The notes: a model not told the origin generated them from the letters alone. A stretch of DNA of 64,000 bases from Aplectana chamaeleonis (GCA_029168955.1 JAPDOI010001760.1:1-64000); one strand, 5' to 3'; shown: positions 34,199 through 44,980, numbered from the stretch's first letter. A program made the numbers and translations.

Positions 34199-34871
34199 GT
34201 CCAAATGGAAGTGGTCGGAAGAAGAGAGTAAGAAATTCCGAAGAACTGAAGAAGGCAATATCTTCAACGCCAGTGTTAGCACAACCAGATGTGCAAGCAG
34301 CCGAAAGCGGAGCTAGGCCTTTTGTAATCTACACTGACGCGTCGGGTGATGGTCTAGGGGCAGTTTTGTGCCAAGAAGGCGAAGACAGGATGCTGCACCC
34401 AATTGTTTTCGCTTCAAGAGGTCTGACGAAAGCGGAAAAAATTATCACATCACAGATCTAGAGGCATTGGCGGTTGTGTTCGCGCTACAAAAATTTCATT
34501 TCTTCATCTATGGGTTGCGCACAATAATTCGCACGGACCATCAGCCTCTAACGTGTCTGTTCAAGAGAACGAACGTGTCCGCTCGAGTGCTAAGATGGGC
34601 ACTCGAAGTGCAGAAGTACAAGCTGGAGATTGAGTATGTGGCTGGCAAGGCGAATGCAGTCGCAGACGCATTATCAAGGAGCGCGGTGAACCCGGTTGAA
34701 AATGAGCCTGTAGTGCCGGAAGATAGCATGATTATATGTGCTGTTGAAGAGGCAGAAAGTGAGTGGTTGAAGGAATTGTGTGATGATGGAGACTACAAGC
34801 AACTGCTCGACGATCTGAGAAATCACCGTGATCATAAAGATGTCAAACTTCCTCGAACGTCTCGCAAATAA
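34199..34871 (+). CDS. Pol: RNase H domain, split frames
   Basis: Three overlapping frames together cover the RNase H: a short segment with WKWSEEES (34205-34235), 34273-34461 with [20 protein letters not shown] (first catalytic Asp) and [10 protein letters not shown], then 34368-34871 with [17 protein letters not shown] (catalytic Glu) and [13 protein letters not shown] (second Asp). The tail ends in [14 protein letters not shown], the usual gypsy RNase H terminus. Shifts lie near 34238 and in the A run 34436-34441, and a TAA at 34869-34871 interrupts the tail. The catalytic D-E-D set is intact at residue level. Confidence 0.9.
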
Positions 34872-35182
34872 AGAGTGGCCGATTTCCTATTAGAAGACGG
34901 ACATTTGAAAATGGCCTTAGAAAATGGCACCGCGAGAGTCGTGCCTAAATCTAAAAGAAGACAGGTTTTCGACAGAAGCTCATCAAGGGGGCGATGGCGG
35001 GCCATTTAAATGGTAGGAAGCTCTACAGGCGTCTGAAGAAAATGGTATTTTGGGAAGGAATGGAAGCAGAAATAACGAAATGGACCAAAGAATGTACAGA
35101 CTGCTTTCTGTCGAGAGCGCATGAGATGCTTATCCCGCCGTTTGCGACCTTTTCACGACCAGCACCCCATATGAACTCATAG
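34872..35182 (+). CDS. Pol: integrase N-terminal zinc-binding domain
   Basis: After the TAA at 34869 the same frame resumes with VADFLLEDGHLKMALENG. Two further indels around 34969-34990 lead to 34994-35182, which contains AGHLNGRKLYRRL and, about 20 residues on, CTDC: the HHCC zinc-binding domain of retroviral-type integrases. The first His of the pair lies in another frame just upstream. The frame ends at a TAG three codons after APHM, immediately before the catalytic core. Confidence 0.8.
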
Positions 35183-35185
35183 GAG

Positions 35186-36080
35186 TTGACCTTGTGGAGC
35201 TAGGGCGGACAGAAAGAGGGAATCGCTATGCGTTAGTGGTCATAGATCACTTTACAAAGTGGGTTGGAGCGTATCCTATTCCTGACAAAGTGCGAAGACA
35301 GTCGCGAGAACATTGTTCGAGCGATGGATCTGCGACGGGTGTAGATGGCCGAAAACGGTGCATTCAGATCCAAGGCCCGGAGTTCGTTAATGCCGTACTT
35401 TCAGTCATATACGAGATTACAGGCATTGAACAATCGGTGACTAAAGGATATAATCCACGCGAGAATGGTATGACTGAGAGAGTGATTGAAACTTTAACAC
35501 GAATGCTGCGAAAGAAGACTGTCATTCCTGCGGACTGGGATACATTGTTACCGATGGTGGTTTTCGCGTATAACTCGTCCCCACATGAGGCAGTAGGGCA
35601 AAGTCCTTTCTACCTGTTACACGCGTTTGATCCTAACTATCCGTCGAACGTAATCCCACAGGAACACGTGTCGTTTAATCATATCGACGCGGATGATTAC
35701 AAATATGAGTTGTTGGCGGGGATTAAATTGATACAAGATAGCGCCATGGAGTTGAACGCGCGATACAAACACCGTATGAAGGAGGCATACGATAAAAGGA
35801 ACAAAGTAGATGAGCGAAGGCTTCCTAAAATTGGTGACAGAGTGTTCCTGAAGTTGCCTAGAGAAAAAGCGAGTAAGATGTACCCGAAGTTATGTGAACC
35901 GTGGGGTGGTCCATACCGGGTTATAGAAAGAAGCGACAACTCGGCTATGATTTCTAATCTGAACGAAAAGGAGGAGCCTATTAGAGTTCCGTTTGACGCG
36001 CTGATTGTCCTTCCGGCAGAGTTGGCCAGCTTACCGAGAAAGACTGTGACGAAGAGGGTAAAACGACGTCATGCAGTGGT
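35186..36080 (+). CDS. Pol: integrase catalytic core and GPY/F domain
   Basis: The core starts just before the long frame at 35194, with the first catalytic Asp at 35188-35190 (GVDLVELG). Then come YALVVIDHFTKWVGAYP, QGPEF, and YNPRENGMTERVIETL with the catalytic Glu near 35475. The segment 35302-35371, holding the second catalytic Asp, reads in a different frame because of two compensating indels, so the printed long frame lacks it. A GPY/F-type C-terminal module follows: KLCEPWGGPYRVIERSDNSA. The protein inserts the cDNA into host DNA. Confidence 0.9.
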
Positions 36081-37233
36081 TAATAGTGTATGTTGCAGGG
36101 CGACAAGCAAGGGAGACGACACGAGTCCTCTTGGACTGTTCTACCAGTGCTCTGGCAAATATGGCAACGACGATGGCTACCAATACTCCTGCTCAGTGAA
36201 AGAGAAGACCTTCAAAGATGTCATGCCAGCTGCGTCCGAGACAATCGGAAAGATCCATTTTGATTGTGTATTTTCGTTAGCTAGATTGATCTCGATTTTT
36301 GAACATGAGAGGAATGAGGAACGGAGACGTTTTCTGATGATGGACCCGAAGTATAGCTTTATCTCTATGAGGGGTGTCCATAAGGCATATGTCTTCTATA
36401 AGAAATGCTGCGATCACGTTTTCCGTAAGCTCATCTTGCATGACGGATCCCACTTGTGCCTAGCTCACGATGGTGGAACAGGATTGCCGATCGAGCAGCT
36501 AAACGATGCAACAAACGAGGGAGTACGATTCGCAAAGGCAAATGAATGGGAAGCCATGGAAAACGATGAACCATCTAAGCCGCTAGTTCTTCTGCCCAAC
36601 AGTTTCTGTATGGTCGGCACGGCATTCAAGCAGATCCTAGCAGTGGAGTTTCACATGTACGATAGCTTGCTGCAGATTGGTGCAGTACTGGAGAAGTCGC
36701 AGGCCAAAACTTGCGTGCTGATTGGCCCCACAACGGACGTTCCCATACCGAAACGGGAGTGGTGTAAGCTGGCGTCTTCGCTAGCTGCCGCAGCTCGAAA
36801 TGGAGTCAAGATTGTTGCTGTTGCACCTCCACGTGGCGATAAAGCGTACGATCGAAACAGAGCAGACCTGAATGATGCAATGAACGTCGCCAAGTCCGCC
36901 GCTGTTCTTGTCAAACAGAGCCTGATAAGCCTCGTTCCAGTCATTGAGTCTCCTACAGAACCCTCACATGGACCGAGTGCAAAGCCTCGAAATTCGCCGG
37001 CCGATGCTTACTCGAGTGATGTCATCGAACAGTACTTTGATGCGCTTCGTGTGTACGTCAAAGCTGAGGTGGATATTCCTAAGCTTGAGAGAAGCTCCAC
37101 TGGTCGCTCAGCACGAACTCGTCAGTACCTGAAGCAGAGAAAGCCGCAGCCCCACCCCAGAAGGGAGGAGTATCGAAGCCTAAATCGAGGCAGCCGTTTT
37201 CTTCTTTTAGGAACTTTGATTGTCAAGCAATGA
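36081..37233 (+). CDS. Post-integrase extension, SGNH-like candidate
   Basis: The integrase frame (35194-37233) continues uninterrupted for about 380 residues after the GPY/F module, which is unusual for gypsy pol. Landmarks are LILHDGSHLCLAHDGG, LLPNSFCMVGTAFKQ, KTCVLIGPTTDVPIPK, ARNGVKIVAVAPPRGDKAYD and SSDVIEQYFDALRVYV. The sequence 'V-x-IG-x-x-x-D', then 'A-x-x-NGVKIV-x-V-x-PPRG', then a C-terminal 'YF-x-AL-x-xYV' helix matches the block order of SGNH/GDSL esterase folds, but the usual Ser, Asn and His are not clearly kept. The position corresponds to an env or accessory ORF. Function is unknown; captured host protein or accessory domain are both possible. Confidence 0.55.
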
Positions 37234-37412
37234 TGCAGCCGATGCCCTTTCCGCCTCAATTGTACCCAATGCAGATGTTTCAATGCCCACCGCAATGGAA
37301 CATGATGAGTGGTCCGTCGTCGTCGATGTCAGTGCCGCCGCAGCAGTTCATCAGAGGATCTCGAGGACGTGGACATCGCCGTGGATTCCCCAGGGGGCCG
37401 GCTAGGTTTTAG
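37140..37412 (+). CDS. Arg/Gly-rich C-terminal tail
   Basis: In the -1 frame relative to the integrase ORF, an open stretch overlaps its last 30 codons and runs on through MMQPMPFPPQLYPMQMFQCP to RGSRGRGHRRGFPRGPARF and a stop. The overlap reads plausibly (PKSRQPFSSFRNFDC), so it is probably the true end of the extension after another one-base lesion. An RGG-like tail suggests RNA binding. Confidence 0.45.
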   Translation, partial: KAAAPPQKGGVSKPKSRQPFSSFRNFDCQAMMQPMPFPPQLYPMQMFQCPPQWNMMSGPSSSMSVPPQQFIRGSRGRGHRRGFPRGPARF

Positions 37413-37564
37413 GCTAGGTGGTAGGTTAGGAATAGGCTGCGGGTCTAGTTTCATATGTGAATTTATGCATTGCGTGTTTTTGTTGTTAGTGTTGTTTGAA
37501 TTTGTTCATCTCATTTTTTTTCTCTTTCTCTGCCTCGAAAGCGGCAGGGACGCCGCTTCCCTCC

Positions 37565-37572
37565 GGGGGAGG
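37565..37572 (+). promoter_or_regulatory. Polypurine tract
   Basis: GGGGGAGG lies two bases upstream of the 3' LTR (37575) and would prime plus-strand DNA synthesis. It is short but in the expected place. Confidence 0.65.
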
Positions 37573-37574
37573 CA

Positions 37575-38137
37575 TGTAGCATGAATAGGTTCATCATGTA
37601 TTAATTGTAATAAATATATTAAGACTTACCATGGGTAGCGGCATGAGGGGGTTGTGAGGGGGTGAGATTGATTGACCGGGTCGTGATTGACCACAGGCGA
37701 GTCAGACTGTATGACCCGCCTGGCCTCTCTTCTCTCTCTTGGGCGCGAACGGGACACGTATAAATACCAGCCTGGATTGTATTATGGGGTTCTGCTCGAT
37801 TTTCTTCCTACTTGGACTGAGGAGTCCTCCCGTCCCCCTTCTCTGCTCCTCGTTCCTCTTCTCCCTCACGTGGTCACCCCGTGAGGCACTGTTGTAGTAA
37901 GTAGGTTAGGGCGTTCTTATTGTAAGATTACGGATAAAGGTTCTTTGCTAACTTAGTTTTCCTCACACTCCAAGGTTAGAACCGGAGTTATCTAGTGTTA
38001 GTTCTTCCCTCTAACGAGCCTAAGGTGGAATCCGAGAAATCGTTGACTTCTGCCGCTTAAGCAACTGAGCCGAGAAATCGTTGATTTCAGTTGCAATAAA
38101 TTAGCCGTTAGAGTGACCCGAGACGAACTACGTGATT
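37575..38137 (+). repeat. 3' LTR
   Basis: 563 bp, identical to the 5' LTR except for one extra G at 37786-37789. AATAAA at 38095-38100 is the likely polyadenylation signal for genomic RNA. The small open frame inside each LTR (37687-37884 and 28871-29080) overlaps the TATA box and is not considered a gene. Confidence 0.95.
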
Positions 38138-38141
38138 CCTG
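38138..38141. other. Target-site duplication, right (CCTG)
   Basis: CCTG follows the 3' LTR and matches 28755-28758. Confidence 0.85.
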
Positions 38142-38937
38142 CTTAAGAAGTTGATGAGAAGAGTGCCTGCATAAAAGAGCAGCTAATGAGCATCGATTGC
38201 TGTGCAAAGCTTTGGGTCAGGGTCGAGCAATGTTGGAAACATTCCAAAATGTGGGTCACCACTCAGCTTCAGAAATCGGGGGAGGGATCGCATCGCCGGA
38301 TTTTTCGATTTGTTTCTTCTCGGGTCTACCTCAGCTTCACCACAGAATGTTTCCTATACAACCCCTAGTTGTTCGGACCTGTTTGTCAATCGCTGGCGAC
38401 CTAAATGCTCGTCAAATTTGCAGATGTCCAGATAGCGAAAACATCGGTATTGAAAGGCCATATGCTGATTAGGCATCGAAAACTATTTCAGTTGGATTTT
38501 TCAGATTTTGTTTGAGATTATTCACCTCATCATGGTGAGGTGAAAAATCTCAGAAAAATGCAGCTACTGTAACTTCCGATAACTGCGACTGCCGCTCTCT
38601 AGAATTGAAAGCCAAGGCTGAAAAAACCATTTGGGAAAAATGGCTCCCAAACACAAGATTTTCTAACGGGGAATTTTTCCTATTTCTCCTTATACAGGGG
38701 ACTGTCATGACTCATAGTCATGATCCCACTCTGAGCCAGGCGTGGATGTTAGCTCTGCCCTGGCGGCGGTATAAAATGGAGTACGACAGAGCTGAGGAGG
38801 AAAGGCACCGGTAAGATACGGAAAGGGAAGGATAACATTACAATGGTGACAAGTTTAATCAACTGTCGTGGGAAGGTGTATGGAAGGATGTATATTAGGG
38901 TTGACATATGGGTGATTATATGGGATCAATAATAATT
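38142..38937. other. No recognisable gene
   Basis: Pre-insertion sequence continuing from 28754. Several overlapping 60-90 codon frames lack motifs. A small hairpin, TTCACCTCATCATGGTGAGGTGAA (two 10-base arms), lies at about 38520-38545. Confidence 0.4.
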
Positions 38938-39000
38938 AGTAAACTGGAGTGGTCATTCAAAAGAAATTCGTCCGGAAGCGATGCATTTCAGATAAAATGG

Positions 39001-39071
39001 TGCATCGGCCGGGAATCGAACCAAGGCCACCCGCATCGCAGGTGAGCCTTCTGCCTTTAAACCACCAATGT
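39001..39071 (-). tRNA. tRNA-Gly-like pseudogene, copy B
   Basis: The 71-nt minus-strand sequence matches copy A: acceptor CATTGG/CCGATG, T-arm GGTTCGATTCCCGG. The D-arm is degraded differently (GTTTAAAGGCAGAA) and one T-stem strand is altered (CCTTGG). The anticodon loop is CTGCGAT in both copies. Duplicated with the surrounding segment; presumed non-functional. Confidence 0.5.
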
Positions 39072-40289
39072 TTTTCGATAAGTCTTTATTTTGATACGAT
39101 GCGATGATAACAGATCTCAAAAAATTAAGAAAAATATTCAACAACACATACTCTACAGCAATCGACCCGGTAAGGCTGCGGACCCTTCCTAACATACTGT
39201 AGTCCGATTGTGTAATCACTCATTCTTTTGAAATACGTGAGATTGTTCGGGGAGTTTTTGTTTCCACTCTCACATTTTCACCTGTTTTGATTGCTTCCAC
39301 AAATGTAGTCATATCGGTGAAAACACAGACTCACCGATCTATCGCAGCTGTTTCGGAAAAATGAGTGATACCACTAACAAACTACCGTATGTTGGGACGA
39401 CTCCGCTACCTCACCAGGTCATACTTCCATTGCTGTAGACTATATTTGAACAGATACTTTTTCACCAAGCAGTGAGGAATTATTCGGTAACAGTTGTACT
39501 ACAAAGAATTATGAAAAACTGGTATCCCACAAGTATTGTCCTCTCACCAACAAGTGGGCAAGACATCCTTTACTATTCGTATTTTACCTATCATCGAACA
39601 AAACATCTTTCAACAACTTCAGTTTCACCACAATTCAACAACAAATACCAGCCTTCGAAACCGTAATCGAAGAAAAGATCAGGCGATAGCAGTACTTAAT
39701 GCCTCGATGTGTGATCAGATCACTACCAAAAAAGAGCGACATTGGAATTGAGATCTCGTTTAGAATATCTGAAGCAACATCACTCGGCAGTGAGAAATAA
39801 GGCGATTAAAAATTACTGAAAAATTGTTACATAAATTACTTAATGAGCCCTCCCATACAAAATCTTACATACAACCTCAAACAAACACAGGATTCTTTCC
39901 TAATCCTCTGAGATAAAATCTAGCACAAGACTTAACAAATAGAAATTTTCACAGAAAAATTATCTGGTTAGCAGAGAAAAATGCGCGCAACTTTGGCAAA
40001 ATGATGAAAAAGACTCAATCAGCATGTCACAAGTCCAGGTAAACTACGCTCCCTATGATGGGCTCTGGATCCTGGAAGCTCGCACTCACAATCTTCTCCA
40101 GGACAGGCTTTCCTCTTTTTTGGCTGGTAGTACACCTGTCGTGTAAAGCAACGAAATTAGATGCACATGATGGCAGCATAGCCGTGTGGCAAAGGTATCA
40201 TTCCGTTCAGCCCATTCCGTTGCGATGGACATTGCACGACCGGGATAGTGCTTTGTGCATAGCTTCGGCCGAGTTGCAGCTTCACATTT

Positions 40290-41760
40290 ATTGAACTCTA
40301 TTTAACCCATAAACTTTACTTCGTACGCTTTCAGATATTCTCCAAAACGGGTTCTGAGGATATTATGGAGTGGCGTAGTAGCTGGAATACATTCGAGCTC
40401 GTTGATGACACGATATTGTATTACAGAAGCCAAGATACCGTACGGAATCCAAGCGAATGATAGTTGTTTTTCCTTCGTCCTCTGGGCCATTTCATAGCAT
40501 ATTCGGTAGTAGGCCACGGCCTTGCGCTTCATTTGAACCGACGGGAGCCAGACGATTTGATGGAGTATGTTGTCACTCAACGCAAAATTCCGCTCACCCC
40601 CTCCGTACAGTGAGGCCATCCTCCGAGTTAAGCAAAAAACGCTTTTCTGGCAGCCAAATTAGACTTCTTTAAGTTTCATGCCAAAGTTCTCCAGAATCGA
40701 CCTGAGACAAGCCTTATACCTTGACAGCTGCGCTTCTGCCACCTTTTGATAACAATCCCAAACAACAACATCAAGGTATCCCTCGCACACAACATCTTTT
40801 TGCTCGTCGATGTTCTCAGCGATCATCAGGACGTCATCTACAGCCTTGACTCCCTATAGATCCGTTCCATAAGCCTAGACCTTTGATAGACGGGATCATA
40901 GTCGCTTCCGAAACGGAAATGCGGCAGAATTTCCTTGCCAGTCTCCTTATCTAGCATCCATTCTCTTTGTAGTGGAGCACGAGGCAACCCAGTTTTAGAA
41001 GTCAACCGCTTGAAATATGTTCTTCGCCAGTCGCTGGCATGCCTTGGAATTCATGCCGCACATGTCAACCTGAGACTGGAACGCGTTTAGGATGGACCAG
41101 ACGGAATACTGCGCGACGTAAGTCATGAAGAACTCGACCATCTCATCGTGTATCGTTTTCTTATCGATGATCTTAGGCTTTGGCTTCTCCGCGGTATAAT
41201 CAGAGGCCGGCTCATTACGATAAAGTAGCAGGTCCTGATTCCAGATCACAGCATACTCATCACCGTCCAAGTCCGGTCCAGCCATCTCGTCCGGATGCGG
41301 TCGAGGTCCACACCTTGGGAAGACGATAGCACAACTCGGATGACGCAGGTATTCGATATCAACAGTATCAAACACGCGAACATCTCCCGCAACAACGGAT
41401 GGGTTTTTCGCCATTAGTACTTTTCCTGTCAGCATTTTCCTCTCCTCGAGGCGTTGGGGGGGGAGGGGTTCAAGCTAATGTTCTCCGTGGAGCGAACAAA
41501 AACCTGGCCGTATTGCAGGAGCCCCGATTCATCAACTATTTCGAGCATTGTGCGACCTTTATTTAAAGGTATTTGTATCTGCTGCTTCTTCAACTGTTCT
41601 GAAACAGAGGATCTGATCATCGCCCTTATGAAGCACCAAAACAGTGGTTCAACGCACAGCTGGAAACCAGACACCGCAGACAAACAATTGATGTCTATAT
41701 GTCAAAATAGTTGCTTCAGCTTGTTACGGCAGGCCAGCTAGCGTAGCATCAATGACGCCC
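40290..41760 (-). pseudogene. Cellular RdRP C-terminal half, copy B (DLDGD intact)
   Basis: Successive minus-strand frames give 41683-41429 (IRSSVSEQLKKQQIQIPLNK, MLEIVDESGLLQYGQVFV) and 41435-40995 (GKVLMAKNPSVVAGDVRVFD, PRPHPDEMAGPDLDGDEYAV). The catalytic DLDGD is at plus 41259-41273, fully conserved. Together with the preceding ESGLLQYGQ block and the KNP-..-GDVR block, this is the second double-psi beta-barrel of EGO-1/RRF-1-type polymerases. The region downstream is broken by many stops and shifts. There is no first barrel and no start, so this is a truncated, probably inactive copy, though the 146-codon core frame remains open. No introns are evident over the conserved part. Confidence 0.85.
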
Positions 41761-43238
41761 TTTCTTGAAATTGAATATCGAGCAACTGTTCAAAGCGATT
41801 CGCCACACGTTGATGGCGCTCATGACTGTTTAGCTGATATCTGATTGAGAATGCATATAAACGGCTTGTTCGAAGAAACCGGCACAGGCGATGAATACTT
41901 CACGATTTCGATGGATTACCTAGAATATTAACATCAAGATATTCTACACGCACGTAAAATGACTGTAATAATTAAATCCTTCATAGATGGCTACGTTAGA
42001 ACATTTCGCACTGAAAATATAGAAAAGGAAATCGAAAGGAAAAAAGCCTCTCTTCTTACAGTCGTCAGCGGGACCTCGCGAGGTTAAATGTAATTCGAGA
42101 TAACGAGATTGGGTGAGTCGCCTGGGAGAGCAATCCTAAGAGGGACATAGCACGCATGTCTCTCAAGAGATAGCCGTTCAGCAGAGGATAATGATAAATA
42201 AATGTTTATTAATCCATGAGATGGCAACACACTGTAATGATCGCAGCCAGCATATAAGCCAAGACGAAACCCACACGCCACAGGACAAGACATGAATTCG
42301 ACTCATGCCACCCTTCACCCTGACTGTGTTCCGAGGCTTCCTGGATTTCGAAGGTTTAAGTTAGCTCGCGGCAATTAAATAGCATCCTACATATGTCCGG
42401 AACCCACCTTTCCGTAGCAAGAAACTAGAAACGAACAACGGTTTTGTGATCAGCACTCAAAAGAAGCCCGTTTGACGGAATTGGGGCCAAATCTGACACG
42501 CGGTCTCTGACACGGGCCCTGATTGAACGTAGTGAATGGCCTATGAGGCCGTGTAGCGAACGACAATCGTAAAACAGCAGACTCTACATTCATCCATCAC
42601 CGCATACAAAGGCGCAATAGAACCGCATCTACCATATCGCCCCAAACATTCTAATTCATCTCCAATGTGAACACAGTGGTTTTCAGAAGCGCCAGCTCAT
42701 GGACTTTGTTTCAAGAAGCGACCCCTCCTGAGGTTTCTATTTCTTGTGATCCACCTGTTGCAGGTTTGCCCATCGTCTCCACTATCAACCCCGACGCTTC
42801 TTTGTATCAGAACTCAGATACACCGCTTAAACTAGATCAGATCGCCTAATCCTTTTCATCGATAGCGTTCACAGCATAATACACAACTGTGTGTTGGATT
42901 ATGCAATATTCCCTTGTTAACTGATGTCGCCGTTCCCGCGATTTCGGTCTCCTGATGAGACTGCATTCTCCTTGGAAACCATGGCAAAACTACGAAGCAC
43001 TCCGGTTCAATTACGTCTATGAAGTGCTCTGGTTCGATTACACAATTTTATGGTATTTGGCTCCGTCCAGCCGCCGGCGGTCCCAGTTGGCGCTCGGAGC
43101 ACTGCCCGCATCGATTTACATGGCGATGACGTCGAGGACGCTACGCTTGACCCGTTGCATGGTGAAAATAGTAATTGTTCGCTGAGGTTACAGATGGAAA
43201 TTATTCTTTATCATTATAATCCGTTTCCTAACGTCAGC
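41761..43238. other. No recognisable gene
   Basis: No coding motif. Short direct repeats built on GAAGCACTCCGGTTCAATTACG / GAAGTGCTCTGGTTCGATTACA occur at about 42990-43045. Confidence 0.4.
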
Positions 43239-43373
43239 ACGAATCGTGAAGAGATTTCGCGTTCACTGTTGAAGGTTGGCGCAAAGTCGGTGCCATATGC
43301 TATAGCATAGGTGCGCCGAGTTTGCGCTAACCTTCAACAGTGAACGCAAAGTTTCTTCCCGATCCACGCCGAT
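43239..43373. repeat. Long hairpin (~36-bp core arms)
   Basis: Core arms are GCGTTCACTGTTGAAGGTTG (43259 on) and CAACCTTCAACAG-type complement ending TGAACGC at 43347. The centre is ATATGCTATAGCATAG. Imperfect pairing extends outward to 43239 and 43373. Related central sequence occurs at 26330-26392. Confidence 0.75.
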
Positions 43374-43764
43374 GTTATCTACTTGGTTGTGACAAACGAG
43401 TATAGACTCCTTTCATTCCATTGTTCTCATTTGTGTTCCTGTCAAAGGGTCGTCCTCACATAATCAGAACGAAGTTCATTCCTGGATTAAGCTTTGACGA
43501 AGAGACCAGGTTGATTAGGGCATATTTTGAGGTACTCATTCGAGTCCAACTCCTTCCAAAGAATCCTTTTAAACGATAACACAAAACTGATCATGGACTA
43601 AGACCTAAGGACGGTGGTGGAGTGGAGCGATAAGGATGGCAACTCTTGGATGGCTTTGGGCGACGAAGTAAGGCCGGATTCCGACATAGAAGGTGATTGA
43701 TGATCAACCTTCTAGAGCCTCTAATGATTATGACGAAGCAGTCACGAAAAAGTGTCGCTAGAAG

Positions 43765-44980
43765 AGAGAACGCCATTTCATAACACACTTGATAGTAGGC
43801 AAAGGCATTGCGCTTATGACATCGCGTTCGTGTTGTGGAATGACGTATCGTCCTGATCGCGGTCGGAATTTCGATTTCTCATCTCGCTAACGCAGCCAGA
43901 GAAGTCTTTTTTTATGTTGAAGTTCTCCATAATCCACCTGAGACAAGCCCTACACTTTGACATCTGGGCTTCGGCCACATTTTGAAACCAGCTACATCAA
44001 GGTATCTCTCGCACACAACATCTTCTTGCTCGTTGATGTCGACGACCTTAGCTTCCCTAAATATCCGCTCCATAAGCTTAGGGCTTTGATAGACGGGGTC
44101 ATAGTCGTTTCCGGGATGCAAATCCGGCTGCCGTCCACTCTTCTCCGGCGGAATGTCTACGCAAGCCTTCTTATCTAGCCTCCATCGTCTCTGTAAAGGA
44201 GCAGGAAGTAATCCCGTTTTCAGAGAGTCAGCCATCTGAGACACCTTTTTCGCCGATTGCTGGCATACCTCAGGATCTATGCCGTACATGTCAGTCTGAA
44301 ACTGGAAAGTGTTTCAGATTGACCCGACAAAATCCTGCGCGAAGTGGGTTATGGAGAACTTGGCCATCTCATCGTACATAGTTTTCTCATCGATAATCTG
44401 AAGCTTTGGCTTCTCAGCGGTATGATCAAACGCCGGCTGACTACGATAAAATAGGCGGTCCTGATCCCAGATCACAGCATACTCATCTCCGTCCGATTCG
44501 GACCCAGCCATCTCGCCCGGATGCGGTCGAGGACCATGTCTTGGAAAGACGATAACATCATAGATGACGCAGGTCTTCGACATCAACAGTATCGAATACG
44601 CGAACATCTCCCGCAACAACCGATGGGTTTTTTCATTAGTACTTTTCCTCCCAGTATTTTCCTCGAAGCGTTGAAGGGGGGGGGTCTCAAGCTAATGTTC
44701 TCCGTGTAGCGAACCAAAAGCTGGCCGTATTGCAGACGCCCCGATTCATCAACCATTCCGAGCATTACGCAACCTTTTTTGTAAGGTATTTGTAGGTGCT
44801 GCTTCTTCAGCTGTTTAGAAACAGAAGATCTGATCATCGCCCTTAACAAGCACCAAAAGAATGGTTCAACGCACAGCTGGAAACCAGACACCACAAGAAC
44901 AATCGATGTCTATACATCGAGATAGTTGCCTAAGCTTGCTACGGCAGGCCTGCTCGCGTAGCATCGATGAGGGAAAATCT
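43765..44980 (-). pseudogene. Cellular RdRP C-terminal half, copy C
   Basis: Minus-strand frames give 44894-44583 (IRSSVSKQLKKQHLQIPYKK, MVDESGRLQYGQLLV), 44619-44314 (VIVFPRHGPRPHPGEMAGSE, SDGDEYAVIWDQD) and 44289-43912 (YGIDPEVCQQSAKKVSQMAD, KVVDINEQEDVVCERYLDVA). The catalytic motif is ESDGD (plus 44485-44499) instead of DLDGD, so the first Asp is lost. About 160 bp present in copy A are deleted near the 3' end. It shares its upstream edge with copy B. No tRNA-like sequence accompanies it. Inactive relic. Confidence 0.8.

Larger units (their letters stand above)
28759..38137 (+). mobile_element. Complete Ty3/gypsy LTR retrotransposon
   Basis: The element has, in order, a 5' LTR, primer-binding site, 1.3-kb structured leader, gag, protease, reverse transcriptase, RNase H, integrase with a C-terminal extension, purine tract and 3' LTR, flanked by CCTG. 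Having protease-RT-RNase H before integrase is the Ty3/gypsy order. The LTRs differ by one base in a G run, so insertion is recent. Nevertheless the frame is interrupted at about ten places, mostly by single-base indels. It is either freshly dead or an active-type copy with consensus errors in homopolymers. The LTR ends are TGTAGC...GTGATT, not the usual TG...CA. Confidence 0.95.
38938..41760. repeat. Segmental duplication, copy B
   Basis: This is collinear with 23460-25915: the same tRNA-Gly-like sequence, AT-rich linker and RdRP fragment. Copy B extends about 100 bp further (to ~41760) and shares that extension (AGCTGGAAACCAGACACC...) with copy C. Within the linker, small plus-strand frames in copies A and B translate similarly (VLQRIIQNSYP and VLQRIMKNWYP), hinting at a decayed reading frame. 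Confidence 0.75.
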
